Program-made: the position numbers and the translations under genes | IMG/VR virus record: IMGVR_UViG_3300030419_003532 | Location: 1-64,000 of that record | From: a virus | Strand: one strand, 5' to 3' | DNA: 64,000 bases | The notes under the pieces: generated by a model | Databases searched by the model: none | Told to the model about the DNA's origin: nothing | The model's input: only the letters and a program-made list of their open reading frames with translations | Shown: positions 15,364 through 25,089 of the stretch, piece after piece | Layout: every line of letters begins with the position of its first letter | Numbering within the stretch: the first letter of the stretch is position 1

Positions 15364-18300
15364 ATGAATCATAAAATAATAGATGCAAGGGGTTATACTT
15401 TTGCTATAGGTAGTTTTCCAAGAGGAGGAGTCTCTGTTGGAGGAAAAGATTTTAACGGAGCTTATGTTGATATTGTTGTTTGGCATGCTGACGATACAGA
15501 AATCCAAGAGATAGATTTAGTTACTGGATTTCAAGACATAACAGGAGATGTTGATTTAAATAATAATACAGTTACGCATTACGATGTATTAGTTGGGACT
15601 GATGGCCCTGATGGTTTTTACAAGAATTGTAGTTTTGCAAGAGGGTATAGGCTTAGATATATGGACTATGATACTTCTAATGGAGTTCAGGCTTGTCCTG
15701 GTAATATGCCTCATATATCTACTGAAAGAAGAATAAAGATAACCTTTAATGAAAGTGCTCCAGGAGCTGGAGATGCCTCTGAAGCTTATATTGATATATT
15801 TGTTCCAGGAACAAACATGAATTGGACAAATATTTATGATTCTCCTATTGTTGTTGATGCACAAACTATAAGTGCATTACCTTCGGGAATAACTCCTGCA
15901 ATAATGGCTCAACCTAATTTTGATGTTGGGGGAGTTTGTCATCCAGGAGTATCAGGTTGGTATCAAAGTCCTCCATTTTGTGATGGCTCTGGTCTTGGTA
16001 AAGACCCTTTTCTTGGATGGAATGATGGATGTATATGGTATGAACCTAAACAGTGGGAACGAGTATCAGACCCTGGGTCGTTGCAAGGACAGATACATCC
16101 TTTTCCTCATGCAGGACATGTTTTTACAAAGTCTGCATCTGGCCAAGGAACATTATCTCATAGTTCTATTAATGAATTTACAAAGACTTGGCAATCAGAT
16201 TGTACAAGTTGCTATGGTAATGACCCTGCACTTACTGGTATAGGAGCTCCAGTTCTTAGTAATGAATATCTTCCAAGCGGGCAATTTTTGGGTTTTTATG
16301 ACCACTTTGGGCCTAATGATGGTGTAGTTAAATTAAGAGATGCGTATAATGTTACTCCACTAGGATTAAATTCTTTGAATTTACCTAATTGTGCTTCTAC
16401 AAGAGTTCAGCAGCCTCAACCAGGAGGTGTTTACCAAGATGGCTATCAAAGGTCTCAAATACATTGGATTTTTGGTGAGGAATATTGGGGGACTTTATAT
16501 GGTAATTATACTGAATTATTAACTGCTGCACAAAACCCTGATTATAATAAGGTAGATAATAGATGGATGTATGGAGGAGCTTTATATAATTTAGAATGTG
16601 TTCCTACAGCTGACCCTTGTTTAACTAATCCTGTAATAATTAATCCTACTGCTTTTGGAGGTACTCTTCAGGAATCTAATATAGGAGCATGTGATGCAAA
16701 CATTACTGTTAATCCTGCTCTTATATCAGGAGGAACACCTGGCTATACTTATCAATGGGAAGTAAGTTATGATAATGGGACTACATGGACTAATTTTTCA
16801 ACGAGTTTAAATATTAGTAATTTATGTCCTGCTGACTATAGATTAACTGTAACAGATTCATTAGGATGTGTTACTATGGCATCTCCTATAGAATGTCTTC
16901 CAGGAACTACCTTACCATGCGTTTTAAATTTTAATCCTACATTTGCACATAATTGTACAGGAACAGATTTAGATGTTGGGCTTATGGCTCCAACAAATAC
17001 AAATACAAATATATCTATAACTTGGACACATCCTTCTGGGAATATAATTACCGCTTGTCAAGATAATCCTTTATGTTCAGTTGATAGTGGTAATAATCCA
17101 GGAATATACTCTTTTGAAATAGAAGATACTAGTATTAATGGTTGTGTACAAACATTTTCTTTTCCTCATGTTTCTGTCACCCCTCTTACAGGGACTATAA
17201 CAGGAACAGATGTTACTACTCCAGGAGGTAATGATGGTACAGCTATTGTAATGGTTAGTGGTGGTACTCCACCATATACTTATTCTTGGACAACTGGAGA
17301 TACAACTGCAGCTGTTACTGGGCTTTCAGCACAATGCTATGTTGTAGCTGTTACTGATGCAAATGGATGTCAAGCATCATTTAGTATATGTATTGGAGAG
17401 CCAGTTGTTATTCCTACGAATGTTCAGCCTTTAGATGTATGTGTTCGTCTAGCTTCTGTATATACTAATGGGGCTCCAGATATACTTCCGTATTTTGAAT
17501 TTATAGATAATCAGTTATATCATCCTTCTGGGCCTAATCTACCTTATAGTATTGCTATAAGTATACTTCATTCTAATGGGACTCCAGTTTATCAAGGTAG
17601 TTTAAATAATCCAGATATACTTATAGACAATAATTCACCTACTTCTAGAACATATGATTTTACTACAAAATATGGAATGAATAATTCAATATTATTTCCA
17701 GTAGATAATTTATATTTTCGCCCTATTGATGATATTTATACAATTAATATGAGTTGGAATTTTACTGGGAGTACTGTTGCTGATTTTTCTACATCTATTC
17801 AGATAGATGCTAGAGATATAAGAATATTTAGTGATTTTGAATTAAATAATATTGTAGCGTATGATTGTAGTGCTTCTTATGTTTATGGTTGGGATTATAC
17901 TAATTATGAAATACCTCCAACTACATTTACTTTGACTAGAACTCATGAATTATTTGCTCCAACATCTAGCGGGCTACCTGCTCCTGCAGTATCTAGTGGA
18001 AGTCAGAATATTTCTTATCCATTATATGAGGGAGAATGGACTGGTTCAGTTATTTCTGATTTAATTTGGAATAAACCAGCATCACCTTCTTTAGTACCAA
18101 ATCAATATTTTCATCCTTTCTGTATTAAAAGAATAGTTTCTAATAATGCTATTGAAAATGTTGTTTGTAGTGTAGACCCTTGTCTTATTCAGCATTTTTC
18201 TAAAAAAATTAAAAATAGGTATGATAAGGCAGTTTGTGATTGTGATATATTAAAGATAAAAAAATATAGAAAAAAATATCAAAGATTAATTGAGTTATTA

Positions 18301-18984
18301 AATATGTATATAATAGGGGAAAATGCTAGTTGTGCAGATGATTATAATGAATTAATGGATATACTAGAAATAACTAATTTAGATAAAATTACAGACCCTA
18401 ATTGTTGTGGTAATTATGATGTTAATCCTAATTTAATAACTGATGGTAATAATAATTATGTTAACCCTAATCCAGACCCTGAACCATGTCCATGTCTTGA
18501 TTCTAATCCATGGAGTAAGACAAATCAGATAGCTTCAGAATATAATATTGGAGATTATGTTACTGTAGAATATTTTAAAAATGCAACTACATCTTATAAT
18601 GTTTGTTATCAGCTTTCAGCTATTCCTAGTGCAGGATGGTCTGCTACTCCTGAATTTCATGAAGAAGTACCAGGTGAAGATTCTGGTAATTATTGGACTT
18701 ATATACCATGTGATTCTGACGGAGGGCCTATATGGGGATGTACAAATAATACAGCTGTAAACTTTAATCATTTAGCTGATTTTGATGATGGAAGTTGTGT
18801 TGGTCAATGGCAAGGAACTATTTATGGATGTACTGATGTTGCAGCGGTTAATTATGATTCAACAGCAAATACAGATGATGGTTCATGTGTATATCAAGGG
18901 CAAGAAGTTTATGGCTGTACAGATTCAAATGCAAATAACTATAACCCTTTAGCTACTATAGATGATGGTAGTTGTAATTATTAA
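15364..18984 (+). CDS. Adhesin-like virion protein with SprB-type and GCTD repeats
   Basis: 1206 residues with no signal peptide. The N-terminus (residues 1 to about 420, DARGYTFAIGSFPRGGVSVGGKDFNGAYV) is unrecognised. Two SprB-type adhesin modules follow (SGGTPGYTYQWEVSYDNG ... ; SGGTPPYTYSWTTGDTTAAVTG with VTDANGCQASFS), then a beta domain beginning TLTRTHELFAP, a Cys-bounded helical domain, and three C-terminal GCT[DN] ... DDGSC repeats. SprB is the gliding adhesin of flavobacteria. Located among head and tail genes, this is likely a virion fibre or adhesin built from host surface modules. The start is set by the promoter at 15333. Confidence 0.75.
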   Translation: MNHKIIDARGYTFAIGSFPRGGVSVGGKDFNGAYVDIVVWHADDTEIQEIDLVTGFQDITGDVDLNNNTVTHYDVLVGTDGPDGFYKNCSFARGYRLRYMDYDTSNGVQACPGNMPHISTERRIKITFNESAPGAGDASEAYIDIFVPGTNMNWTNIYDSPIVVDAQTISALPSGITPAIMAQPNFDVGGVCHPGVSGWYQSPPFCDGSGLGKDPFLGWNDGCIWYEPKQWERVSDPGSLQGQIHPFPHAGHVFTKSASGQGTLSHSSINEFTKTWQSDCTSCYGNDPALTGIGAPVLSNEYLPSGQFLGFYDHFGPNDGVVKLRDAYNVTPLGLNSLNLPNCASTRVQQPQPGGVYQDGYQRSQIHWIFGEEYWGTLYGNYTELLTAAQNPDYNKVDNRWMYGGALYNLECVPTADPCLTNPVIINPTAFGGTLQESNIGACDANITVNPALISGGTPGYTYQWEVSYDNGTTWTNFSTSLNISNLCPADYRLTVTDSLGCVTMASPIECLPGTTLPCVLNFNPTFAHNCTGTDLDVGLMAPTNTNTNISITWTHPSGNIITACQDNPLCSVDSGNNPGIYSFEIEDTSINGCVQTFSFPHVSVTPLTGTITGTDVTTPGGNDGTAIVMVSGGTPPYTYSWTTGDTTAAVTGLSAQCYVVAVTDANGCQASFSICIGEPVVIPTNVQPLDVCVRLASVYTNGAPDILPYFEFIDNQLYHPSGPNLPYSIAISILHSNGTPVYQGSLNNPDILIDNNSPTSRTYDFTTKYGMNNSILFPVDNLYFRPIDDIYTINMSWNFTGSTVADFSTSIQIDARDIRIFSDFELNNIVAYDCSASYVYGWDYTNYEIPPTTFTLTRTHELFAPTSSGLPAPAVSSGSQNISYPLYEGEWTGSVISDLIWNKPASPSLVPNQYFHPFCIKRIVSNNAIENVVCSVDPCLIQHFSKKIKNRYDKAVCDCDILKIKKYRKKYQRLIELLNMYIIGENASCADDYNELMDILEITNLDKITDPNCCGNYDVNPNLITDGNNNYVNPNPDPEPCPCLDSNPWSKTNQIASEYNIGDYVTVEYFKNATTSYNVCYQLSAIPSAGWSATPEFHEEVPGEDSGNYWTYIPCDSDGGPIWGCTNNTAVNFNHLADFDDGSCVGQWQGTIYGCTDVAAVNYDSTANTDDGSCVYQGQEVYGCTDSNANNYNPLATIDDGSCNY

Positions 18985-18995
18985 ATAAATAATAT

Positions 18996-19745
18996 ATGTC
19001 AAGAGTAAATTATAAAATAAATACATCAGAAAATGAATCTTCTAATAAGTTTTCTAGTCGTATTGGAGTTGGTAGAGTAAGAGAAAAAGTAGGTGTTAAA
19101 GGAGATTATGCTATAGTTAATTTTGATTCTTCATTTATATCTAACAATAGAGAAGGAGATGGTAGTTCTGCAAATCCTTATACATATATGTTAGATATAG
19201 AAGATAAGTTAGTTAATTCTATTACAGCTAATAAAAGTAAGGTTACTACTTTATTATCTGACAGTAAGTCATTAAAAGAAAAACTTTCTGTTATCGGGAA
19301 AAAGCAATTAGTAAATTATGCTTCTTCAAATAGTTTAATGTTTACTTGTGAATTACCACAAGAAAATATTAGTAATAATTTTAATCAAAAAAATCTTAAA
19401 GTAACTAGTCAAAAAGGATTAACAATAAAAAATGTATTTAATACATCATCAGTAGGATTAAAAGTTAAACCTATAAATATTAATAATTTAATGTTTAATA
19501 ATGGATTTATGGTTGAAGTAGTAGATGGAATTAATTTTTTAGATTCTAAAATTATAGTTGATTTACAATATGACATGGGAGATACATATACTTCAGCAGT
19601 CCCTTTAGATAAATATGATGTTAAAATAAAAAATATAACAAGAAAATCTTTTGTATTTTATATTACAGAAGATAAAATACCTTTAACACATCATAAATTA
19701 TTAAGTAAGTATCATAGAATGAGTGTAACTTGCGTGATAGAATGA
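18996..19745 (+). CDS. 249-aa putative appendage-associated protein
   Basis: Follows the adhesin-like gene by 11 bases and probably shares its promoter. Ser/Asn/Lys-rich, with a beta-rich C-terminal half (MVEVVDGINFLDSKIIVDLQYDMGDTYTSAVPLDKYDVKIKNI). The segment DGSSANPYTYMLDIEDKLVNSITANKSKVTTLLSD resembles GTGTSADPVVYSLDLGSSISGD ... in 19808-21403, so the two may share a fibre module. Function unknown. Confidence 0.65.
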   Translation: MSRVNYKINTSENESSNKFSSRIGVGRVREKVGVKGDYAIVNFDSSFISNNREGDGSSANPYTYMLDIEDKLVNSITANKSKVTTLLSDSKSLKEKLSVIGKKQLVNYASSNSLMFTCELPQENISNNFNQKNLKVTSQKGLTIKNVFNTSSVGLKVKPININNLMFNNGFMVEVVDGINFLDSKIIVDLQYDMGDTYTSAVPLDKYDVKIKNITRKSFVFYITEDKIPLTHHKLLSKYHRMSVTCVIE

Positions 19746-19777
19746 AAAAAATAATAGGAATATTCATAAAATTTGAG

Positions 19778-19785
19778 TATATTTG
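19778..19785 (+). promoter_or_regulatory. Promoter, -7 box TATATTTG
   Basis: TATATTTG lies 22 bases before the ATG at 19808, in the 62-bp gap after 18996-19745. No TTG box stands at the usual distance. Confidence 0.6.
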
Positions 19786-19807
19786 TAATAATAAATAACA
19801 GTATAAG

Positions 19808-21403
19808 ATGGCGATTTCATTAAAAGTAATATTTGATTTAGATAATAGTAAATTAAAAATAGAGGATAAAACAGATTATTCAAGTGGGTATACTACTGCA
19901 GTTCATGGAGTAATTGTAGCTGTTGGGCCTGGAGGTACTGTTCATGCTGGAGGTACAAATACTTCTCCAGATTTAACTGTACCATCAGCTGATTTTACAC
20001 TTGCAACTCCTACTCAAACTTCAAGAAAATGGGATATAGCATTACCTTCTTCTTTAGGAGGAAATTGGACTATAACATATTATATATATGATAATTCAGG
20101 AGCTAGTTCTACAGCTACAGATAGTAAGGTACATGAATTTACTTATATACCTCCTGGTTCTGTAAATTTAAGTATTGCTGCTGTTCCTAGTTCTTCTCAA
20201 GTAACTAGTACAGATGGTACTGATTATACTTTTGGTAGCTTTACAACAGTAAGTAATACAAGAACACATCAATTATTTCCTCCTCCTGGAGCATTGGATT
20301 TTCAGGGAGACCCTATTCCTTGGCCTGCAGATTCAGGAAGTAGTGCTATACTTACTTATACTGGTATTACTACAGGAAATTGGACTTCTACTGTTTCTTC
20401 TATTCTTGAGCTTCTTTATGGTACTGGAGCAGGAGCTTATTATATATTAACAACAATAACTGGAGGTGCTAGTATAAATATAGATAGCGATTTAGGATTA
20501 TGTGATGTTTATTGTTGTTTGCAAGCATTAAATTCACGATATGAAGAAGCAAAATGTAAAAATAAAGAATTAGCAGAAGATTATAAAGTAAAGATAGAAG
20601 ATGTAACAAGACTGGTTACTTTGTTTGTTCAAGCTGTTAATTGTGGATTAACTTCAGATGCAGAAACATATTTAGCAGAAATAAAAAATATATCAGAATG
20701 CGGAACTGATTGTAGTTGTTATGGAGATAATTCAATTCCAGCAAATATACCTATAGTTTCTTCTACTTCATCAAAAAGTTATCAAGTAGTATCTAACTCT
20801 TCTAGGCTTTCTGTTAGTTCTTCTGGTACTGGTACTTCTGCAGACCCTGTAGTTTATTCTTTAGATTTAGGTAGTTCTATAAGTGGAGATATAGATTATA
20901 CTGCAGCAAATTTACAAACAGCTATTTCAACTACAAGTGCTGTGTCTTCTCAGTTAGATAATTTATCTTCAACCTTAGATAATCAAGGTTCTTCTCCTCA
21001 AAGACATACTTTTTTATTATCTCAAGTAATAGTAGGGGGAGGTTCTCCATCTTTTAGTGCTTCAGCTTCTACTGAGTTTATAACAGGGACAAGATTTATT
21101 CCTGCAAGTAATATAACAATTACTTCAGATAATTACGGGGAATCAAATTGGTTATTTATGAATAATGCAACTAGAGTTACAAATATTCATAATTTATTAC
21201 CAGCTAGTACTGATTTTACTGTTACTGGATATTTTACAGAAGAACAAGATAAGACAATAGTAATAACAAATACTTCTAATGATAATAATGGTTCTTTTGT
21301 TTTTAAAGTACAAAGTACAGAAAATTTCTCTGGAGTACAAGACGTTAGTAACAATAAATTAGTAGGAACAAGCAAAATAAGATTTAATATAATTTCATCA
21401 TAA
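19808..21403 (+). CDS. Fibre-type protein sharing modules with the adhesin-like protein
   Basis: 531 residues. Residues about 1-110 are a beta domain. Then come NTRTHQLFPPPG ... GNWTSTVSS and a Cys-bounded helical domain (LCDVYCCLQALNSRYEEAKCKNKELAEDY ... ISECGTDCSC), both matching the order seen near the C-terminus of the 15364-18984 protein. A C-terminal beta domain (ASTEFITGTRFIPASNITITSDNYG) follows. Probably a tail or capsid appendage subunit. Its own promoter is at 19778. Confidence 0.65.
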   Translation: MAISLKVIFDLDNSKLKIEDKTDYSSGYTTAVHGVIVAVGPGGTVHAGGTNTSPDLTVPSADFTLATPTQTSRKWDIALPSSLGGNWTITYYIYDNSGASSTATDSKVHEFTYIPPGSVNLSIAAVPSSSQVTSTDGTDYTFGSFTTVSNTRTHQLFPPPGALDFQGDPIPWPADSGSSAILTYTGITTGNWTSTVSSILELLYGTGAGAYYILTTITGGASINIDSDLGLCDVYCCLQALNSRYEEAKCKNKELAEDYKVKIEDVTRLVTLFVQAVNCGLTSDAETYLAEIKNISECGTDCSCYGDNSIPANIPIVSSTSSKSYQVVSNSSRLSVSSSGTGTSADPVVYSLDLGSSISGDIDYTAANLQTAISTTSAVSSQLDNLSSTLDNQGSSPQRHTFLLSQVIVGGGSPSFSASASTEFITGTRFIPASNITITSDNYGESNWLFMNNATRVTNIHNLLPASTDFTVTGYFTEEQDKTIVITNTSNDNNGSFVFKVQSTENFSGVQDVSNNKLVGTSKIRFNIISS

Positions 21404-21417
21404 TAAAAATTTAAAAA

Positions 21418-22956
21418 ATGGCAATAAGTAATTTAGGAAACGGTACAGGTAAGATATACATTACAGATAGTAGTGGGAATATAATATCTAATCTTACTAA
21501 TAATGCTGATGGTAAAAAAACTATACTAGCAGACGCTTTAACTAATTCAGCTCTTGCAAGCGAAACATCATCATTTTATACAAGTACTAATCAAAGAAAA
21601 TATTATTTGTACGCTAACAGTGCAGCAGCAGAAGGCTCTACATCTGGAGCTACAGAAATAACTAATTATATTGTAAATATAGGATTTAACAATAGACTTC
21701 CTTATTCTTCTGTTAGTGTTTCTTCAGGAATAGTAACGTATACAAGAAGTAGTAGCATACAAAGGATAATTGTAGATACTCAGTCAGATGCTACAACAGA
21801 TGATGTATTATTTATTAGAGAAACTAATAGTTTAATTTCTGATGGAGATATAATTATTATTGTTGGAGAAGCAATTACAAAAGTATCAAAATTTTGTGAT
21901 AGAGAAAGCGACTACGCTGAAGAAGCATATGGGGGTACAGCATTGTCAGGAGTTGGACAAATGGAGTTAGACAATAATGCTCCGTTTAATACTTATGATA
22001 ATAATCATACATTAATGTTAATGTATTCTACTACTACAACAAGATGGCATGAAATTAATAGAACCCCTTCTGCTGTTACTACAATTAAAAATTTGAGAGA
22101 CAGTGATATTAATATTGCTGAGAAAGGAGCTAGGATTATAGAAACAGCATCTGGAGGAGATATTATAGATACTATTGCAGGGTCAACGGAAGGAGTTACT
22201 CTTATTACTGGCACTCATAGTTTAGGTAGTGGTAATTATACTGTAGAAAAACCAAGCGGAGGAACTCCTAAAGAAGGAGATAGATTTACGATTTTATGGA
22301 ATGCTGCTTTAACTACTTCTGGAGCTGTAAATGTTTTTGGGAAAACTCTTACTGCAAGTCAAGCTTCATCAGGAGCTACTAATGCTATGGAGATTACAAG
22401 TACATACGCAAATGGAGCTTGGCAAGATGGTCTTATTTCTAGAAATGATGCTGCTGCTGAGGATGCATTAGGTAATCCTACCTCTGATGGTATGATTTTA
22501 TCTTCTACTGCTGCAGGAGTTAGAAGCTGGACATCTTTAGGAGATAGTGTAGTTGTTAAGAAGTTTTCGTATGATTTTTCTGTTTCAGCAGGGGATGTAG
22601 GAACTATTACTCCAGTTGCTGCAGATGTGGGAGGTATACCTAAAGGAGCTATTATAGATGCATCAAAATGTTATATTCAATGTGAAACAGCATTAGCTTC
22701 TAGTGGCTCTGCAACACTTAAAATTGGAATTACTTGTAGTGCTACTTCAGCAGGTTATCAAGCAACTGATGATGATTTCTTTTTAGCACAAACTAATTAT
22801 AACGCATCTCCTTTAGCTGCGGAAGGTACTGTTGCGGCAGGAGCATCTAATGTTGGTATGCTTAAAGATACTGCTACTCCAACATGGACAATAGGAACAG
22901 CAGCATTAACAGCAGGAAAAATACACTTACATGTAGCATATTATCCTGCACAATAA
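21418..22956 (+). CDS. Putative fibre or tail structural protein
   Basis: 512 residues, Ala/Ser/Thr-rich and predicted mostly beta. It begins SNLGNGTGKIYITDSSGNIISNL and carries a C-terminal domain (KIGITCSATSAGYQATDDDFFLAQTNYNASPLAAEGTVAAG) typical of repetitive marine phage fibre proteins. It lies 14 bases after the preceding fibre gene and ahead of the tail ring genes. Receptor binding is possible but not shown. Confidence 0.65.
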   Translation: MAISNLGNGTGKIYITDSSGNIISNLTNNADGKKTILADALTNSALASETSSFYTSTNQRKYYLYANSAAAEGSTSGATEITNYIVNIGFNNRLPYSSVSVSSGIVTYTRSSSIQRIIVDTQSDATTDDVLFIRETNSLISDGDIIIIVGEAITKVSKFCDRESDYAEEAYGGTALSGVGQMELDNNAPFNTYDNNHTLMLMYSTTTTRWHEINRTPSAVTTIKNLRDSDINIAEKGARIIETASGGDIIDTIAGSTEGVTLITGTHSLGSGNYTVEKPSGGTPKEGDRFTILWNAALTTSGAVNVFGKTLTASQASSGATNAMEITSTYANGAWQDGLISRNDAAAEDALGNPTSDGMILSSTAAGVRSWTSLGDSVVVKKFSYDFSVSAGDVGTITPVAADVGGIPKGAIIDASKCYIQCETALASSGSATLKIGITCSATSAGYQATDDDFFLAQTNYNASPLAAEGTVAAGASNVGMLKDTATPTWTIGTAALTAGKIHLHVAYYPAQ

Positions 22957-22968
22957 CATCTATAGAAT

Positions 22969-23718
22969 ATGATAAATGTTAATGATTTATATAGATTTGT
23001 ACAGTTTATTGCTAATAAAGAGCAATCAGGATTTATAACTCCAGAAGAATTTAATTTGGTTGCTGATAGAGCACAAATGCAATTTTTTATGGAAAGATAT
23101 AATAATCCTGCTGAATATCAGCCTGGAAGACCTGTTCCTAGAGTAGCTTATCAACAAACACAAAAAGTATCAGATGATTTAAGAGAGTTTATAACAAGAA
23201 TAACTCTTAATGTTCCTGCTACAGGATTAACTCCTTATCCTGGTAATTATGTTCATTTTAGCTCCGCTACTAATCCTTATGCAGAAACAACTGTTACAGA
23301 TGATGCTAATTGTGAAGGATGTAAAACAGAAGGAACAACTACATCTAATGTAGTTGCTAAAATGGCTGCTGTTAGACCTATTGATGATAATGAATTACAA
23401 AAAATATTTTCTAGTAATATAGTTTATCCAGATGCTGCTCATCCAATTTTAGTATTTTATGATAATGGAATGCAATTTTATCCTATAGATATAGGACTTA
23501 TACAGTTAACATATTTGAGAAGACCTGTAGCTCCAATTTGGGGGTTTACTCTTGTTAATGGCAGGCCTGTTTATGCTCCTGCTAATTCAGTAGATTTAGA
23601 ATGGCCTGAACAAGTTTTTAATGAGATAGCAATTAGGATGTTAGCATTTATAGGTATTAATTTACGAGAAGCAGATTTAGCACAATATAGTGAAACAAAA
23701 AGACAAACAGGAGTATAA
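22969..23718 (+). CDS. Tail or neck ring protein
   Basis: 249 residues beginning MINVNDLYRFVQFIANKEQSGFITPEEFNLVADRAQMQFFMERYNN, a start common to podovirus neck or tail tubular proteins in Bacteroidetes phages. It is the first of three consecutive genes (22969, 23721, 24349) with ring-protein-like sizes before the large stabilisation protein. Four Cys, two of them in CEGCK. Likely a component of the portal-to-tail connector. Confidence 0.65.
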   Translation: MINVNDLYRFVQFIANKEQSGFITPEEFNLVADRAQMQFFMERYNNPAEYQPGRPVPRVAYQQTQKVSDDLREFITRITLNVPATGLTPYPGNYVHFSSATNPYAETTVTDDANCEGCKTEGTTTSNVVAKMAAVRPIDDNELQKIFSSNIVYPDAAHPILVFYDNGMQFYPIDIGLIQLTYLRRPVAPIWGFTLVNGRPVYAPANSVDLEWPEQVFNEIAIRMLAFIGINLREADLAQYSETKRQTGV

Positions 23719-23720
23719 AC

Positions 23721-24347
23721 ATGGCAACAACTAAAGCACAGTTAGCAGAACAAATAGTCAGAATACTAAATTCTGGAGATATAACTACTGATAATTCTAT
23801 TGATTCAAGAGAAATAATATTAGCAATAGAGCAGGAAAGAGATAGGTTAGTTAGAGTTAGATTATTTGAATCAATGAATATGGGGGAAACCTCAATTCCT
23901 GGAGATATAGTTTCTTCTTTTAGTGAAATTTCTATTAAAAAAGATTTAGTTAAAAATTTATTATATTCAGAATTACCAGGAAGACCTATTTCTTTAAATC
24001 ACGATATGGGTATCGTTCATGTTAGTTATACTAAAGACCAATATAATGGATTTATTAGAGTTCCAAACAGCTCTTTAAGTTTATATAATGGGCTTCTTTC
24101 TTCAAATTTAGGAGGTAGAGAGGGGTACTGGGTAGAAGGTAATAGATTATATTATACTGAAAGTGTTGATGATTGTTGTGGTAATACTATTATACTTAAA
24201 ATGATTATGCATTCTGGAGATATAGATTCAACAAAACCATTTCCTATTCCTGCAGATTTAGAGTCAGAGATTATAAGAAATATTGTTCAATTATATTCTA
24301 GTATGAAATCAGCTCCTAATGATGACCAAAATGATAATATAGAATAA
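23721..24347 (+). CDS. Tail or neck structural protein
   Basis: 208 residues, three bases after the previous gene and one base before the next. The N-terminus is helical (TKAQLAEQIVRILNSGDITTDNSIDSREIILAIEQERDRLV) and the rest beta with CC in the middle, ending in a helix (SEIIRNIVQLYSSM) and an acidic tail. This layout fits small adaptor proteins of podovirus connectors. Confidence 0.6.
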   Translation: MATTKAQLAEQIVRILNSGDITTDNSIDSREIILAIEQERDRLVRVRLFESMNMGETSIPGDIVSSFSEISIKKDLVKNLLYSELPGRPISLNHDMGIVHVSYTKDQYNGFIRVPNSSLSLYNGLLSSNLGGREGYWVEGNRLYYTESVDDCCGNTIILKMIMHSGDIDSTKPFPIPADLESEIIRNIVQLYSSMKSAPNDDQNDNIE

Positions 24348-24348
24348 T

Positions 24349-25086
24349 ATGGCAAAAGATGTAACATTAAATGAAGTTGTTAAATCTATTTTAATACAAC
24401 AAGGAGAAACTAGTGAGCATAAATATATGCAATATCTTGATATTGCTATACGAGGACTTAAAGAGCTTACGTTTGATATATTACATCAGGTTAAAACAAC
24501 AATATTAACAGTAAATACTAATTTAACAGTTGATTTACCTTGTGATTATGTTAATTACACAAGAATAGGGCAATGTAAGGATAATGGCAGAATTAAGACT
24601 TTAGGATATGACGAATATTTATGTATACAAAATAAGATAGATACTTGTGGAGACCCTGCAGCAAAAGATTCTTCAGGCCTTAAAAGTGTCAGTGGTGGTC
24701 ATTCAAGAAATGGAGAGCTTACTGGAGGATGGTACGGTATGGGAGCTGGTTATCGTGACGGTTATTATAGAATAGATAGAGAAAGAGGTCAAATAGCTTT
24801 ATCTTCAGAACTTTCTGGAGAATCTATAGTTTTAGAATATATTAGTGATGGTTCTAATGCTAACGGAGACATGAAAGTTAATGTGTTAGCAGAAGAAGCT
24901 TTAAGAGCATATATATGGTGGAAGGTTAATCAAAGAAGAAGAAATGTTCCTATGCAAGAAAAAGAAGCTGCTAGAAGAGATTATTTTAACGAAAAAAGAC
25001 TTGCTAGAGCAAGAATAATTAATTTTACTCCAGACCAAGCATGGAGAATATCCAGAAAGCAAGTTAAGCAATCACCTAAATTTTAA
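24349..25086 (+). CDS. Ring protein similar to crAss-like gp43 type
   Basis: 245 residues beginning with a helical segment (TLNEVVKSILIQQGETSEHKYMQYLDIAIRGLKELTFDIL) followed by TVNTNLTVDLPCDYVNYTRIG and an insertion, then a helix containing ALRAYIWWKVNQRRRNVPMQEKEAARRDYFNEK. The pattern is that of crAss-like and Cellulophaga podovirus ring proteins next to the stabilisation protein. Likely one of the rings between portal and tail. Confidence 0.7.
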   Translation: MAKDVTLNEVVKSILIQQGETSEHKYMQYLDIAIRGLKELTFDILHQVKTTILTVNTNLTVDLPCDYVNYTRIGQCKDNGRIKTLGYDEYLCIQNKIDTCGDPAAKDSSGLKSVSGGHSRNGELTGGWYGMGAGYRDGYYRIDRERGQIALSSELSGESIVLEYISDGSNANGDMKVNVLAEEALRAYIWWKVNQRRRNVPMQEKEAARRDYFNEKRLARARIINFTPDQAWRISRKQVKQSPKF

Positions 25087-25089
25087 TCC

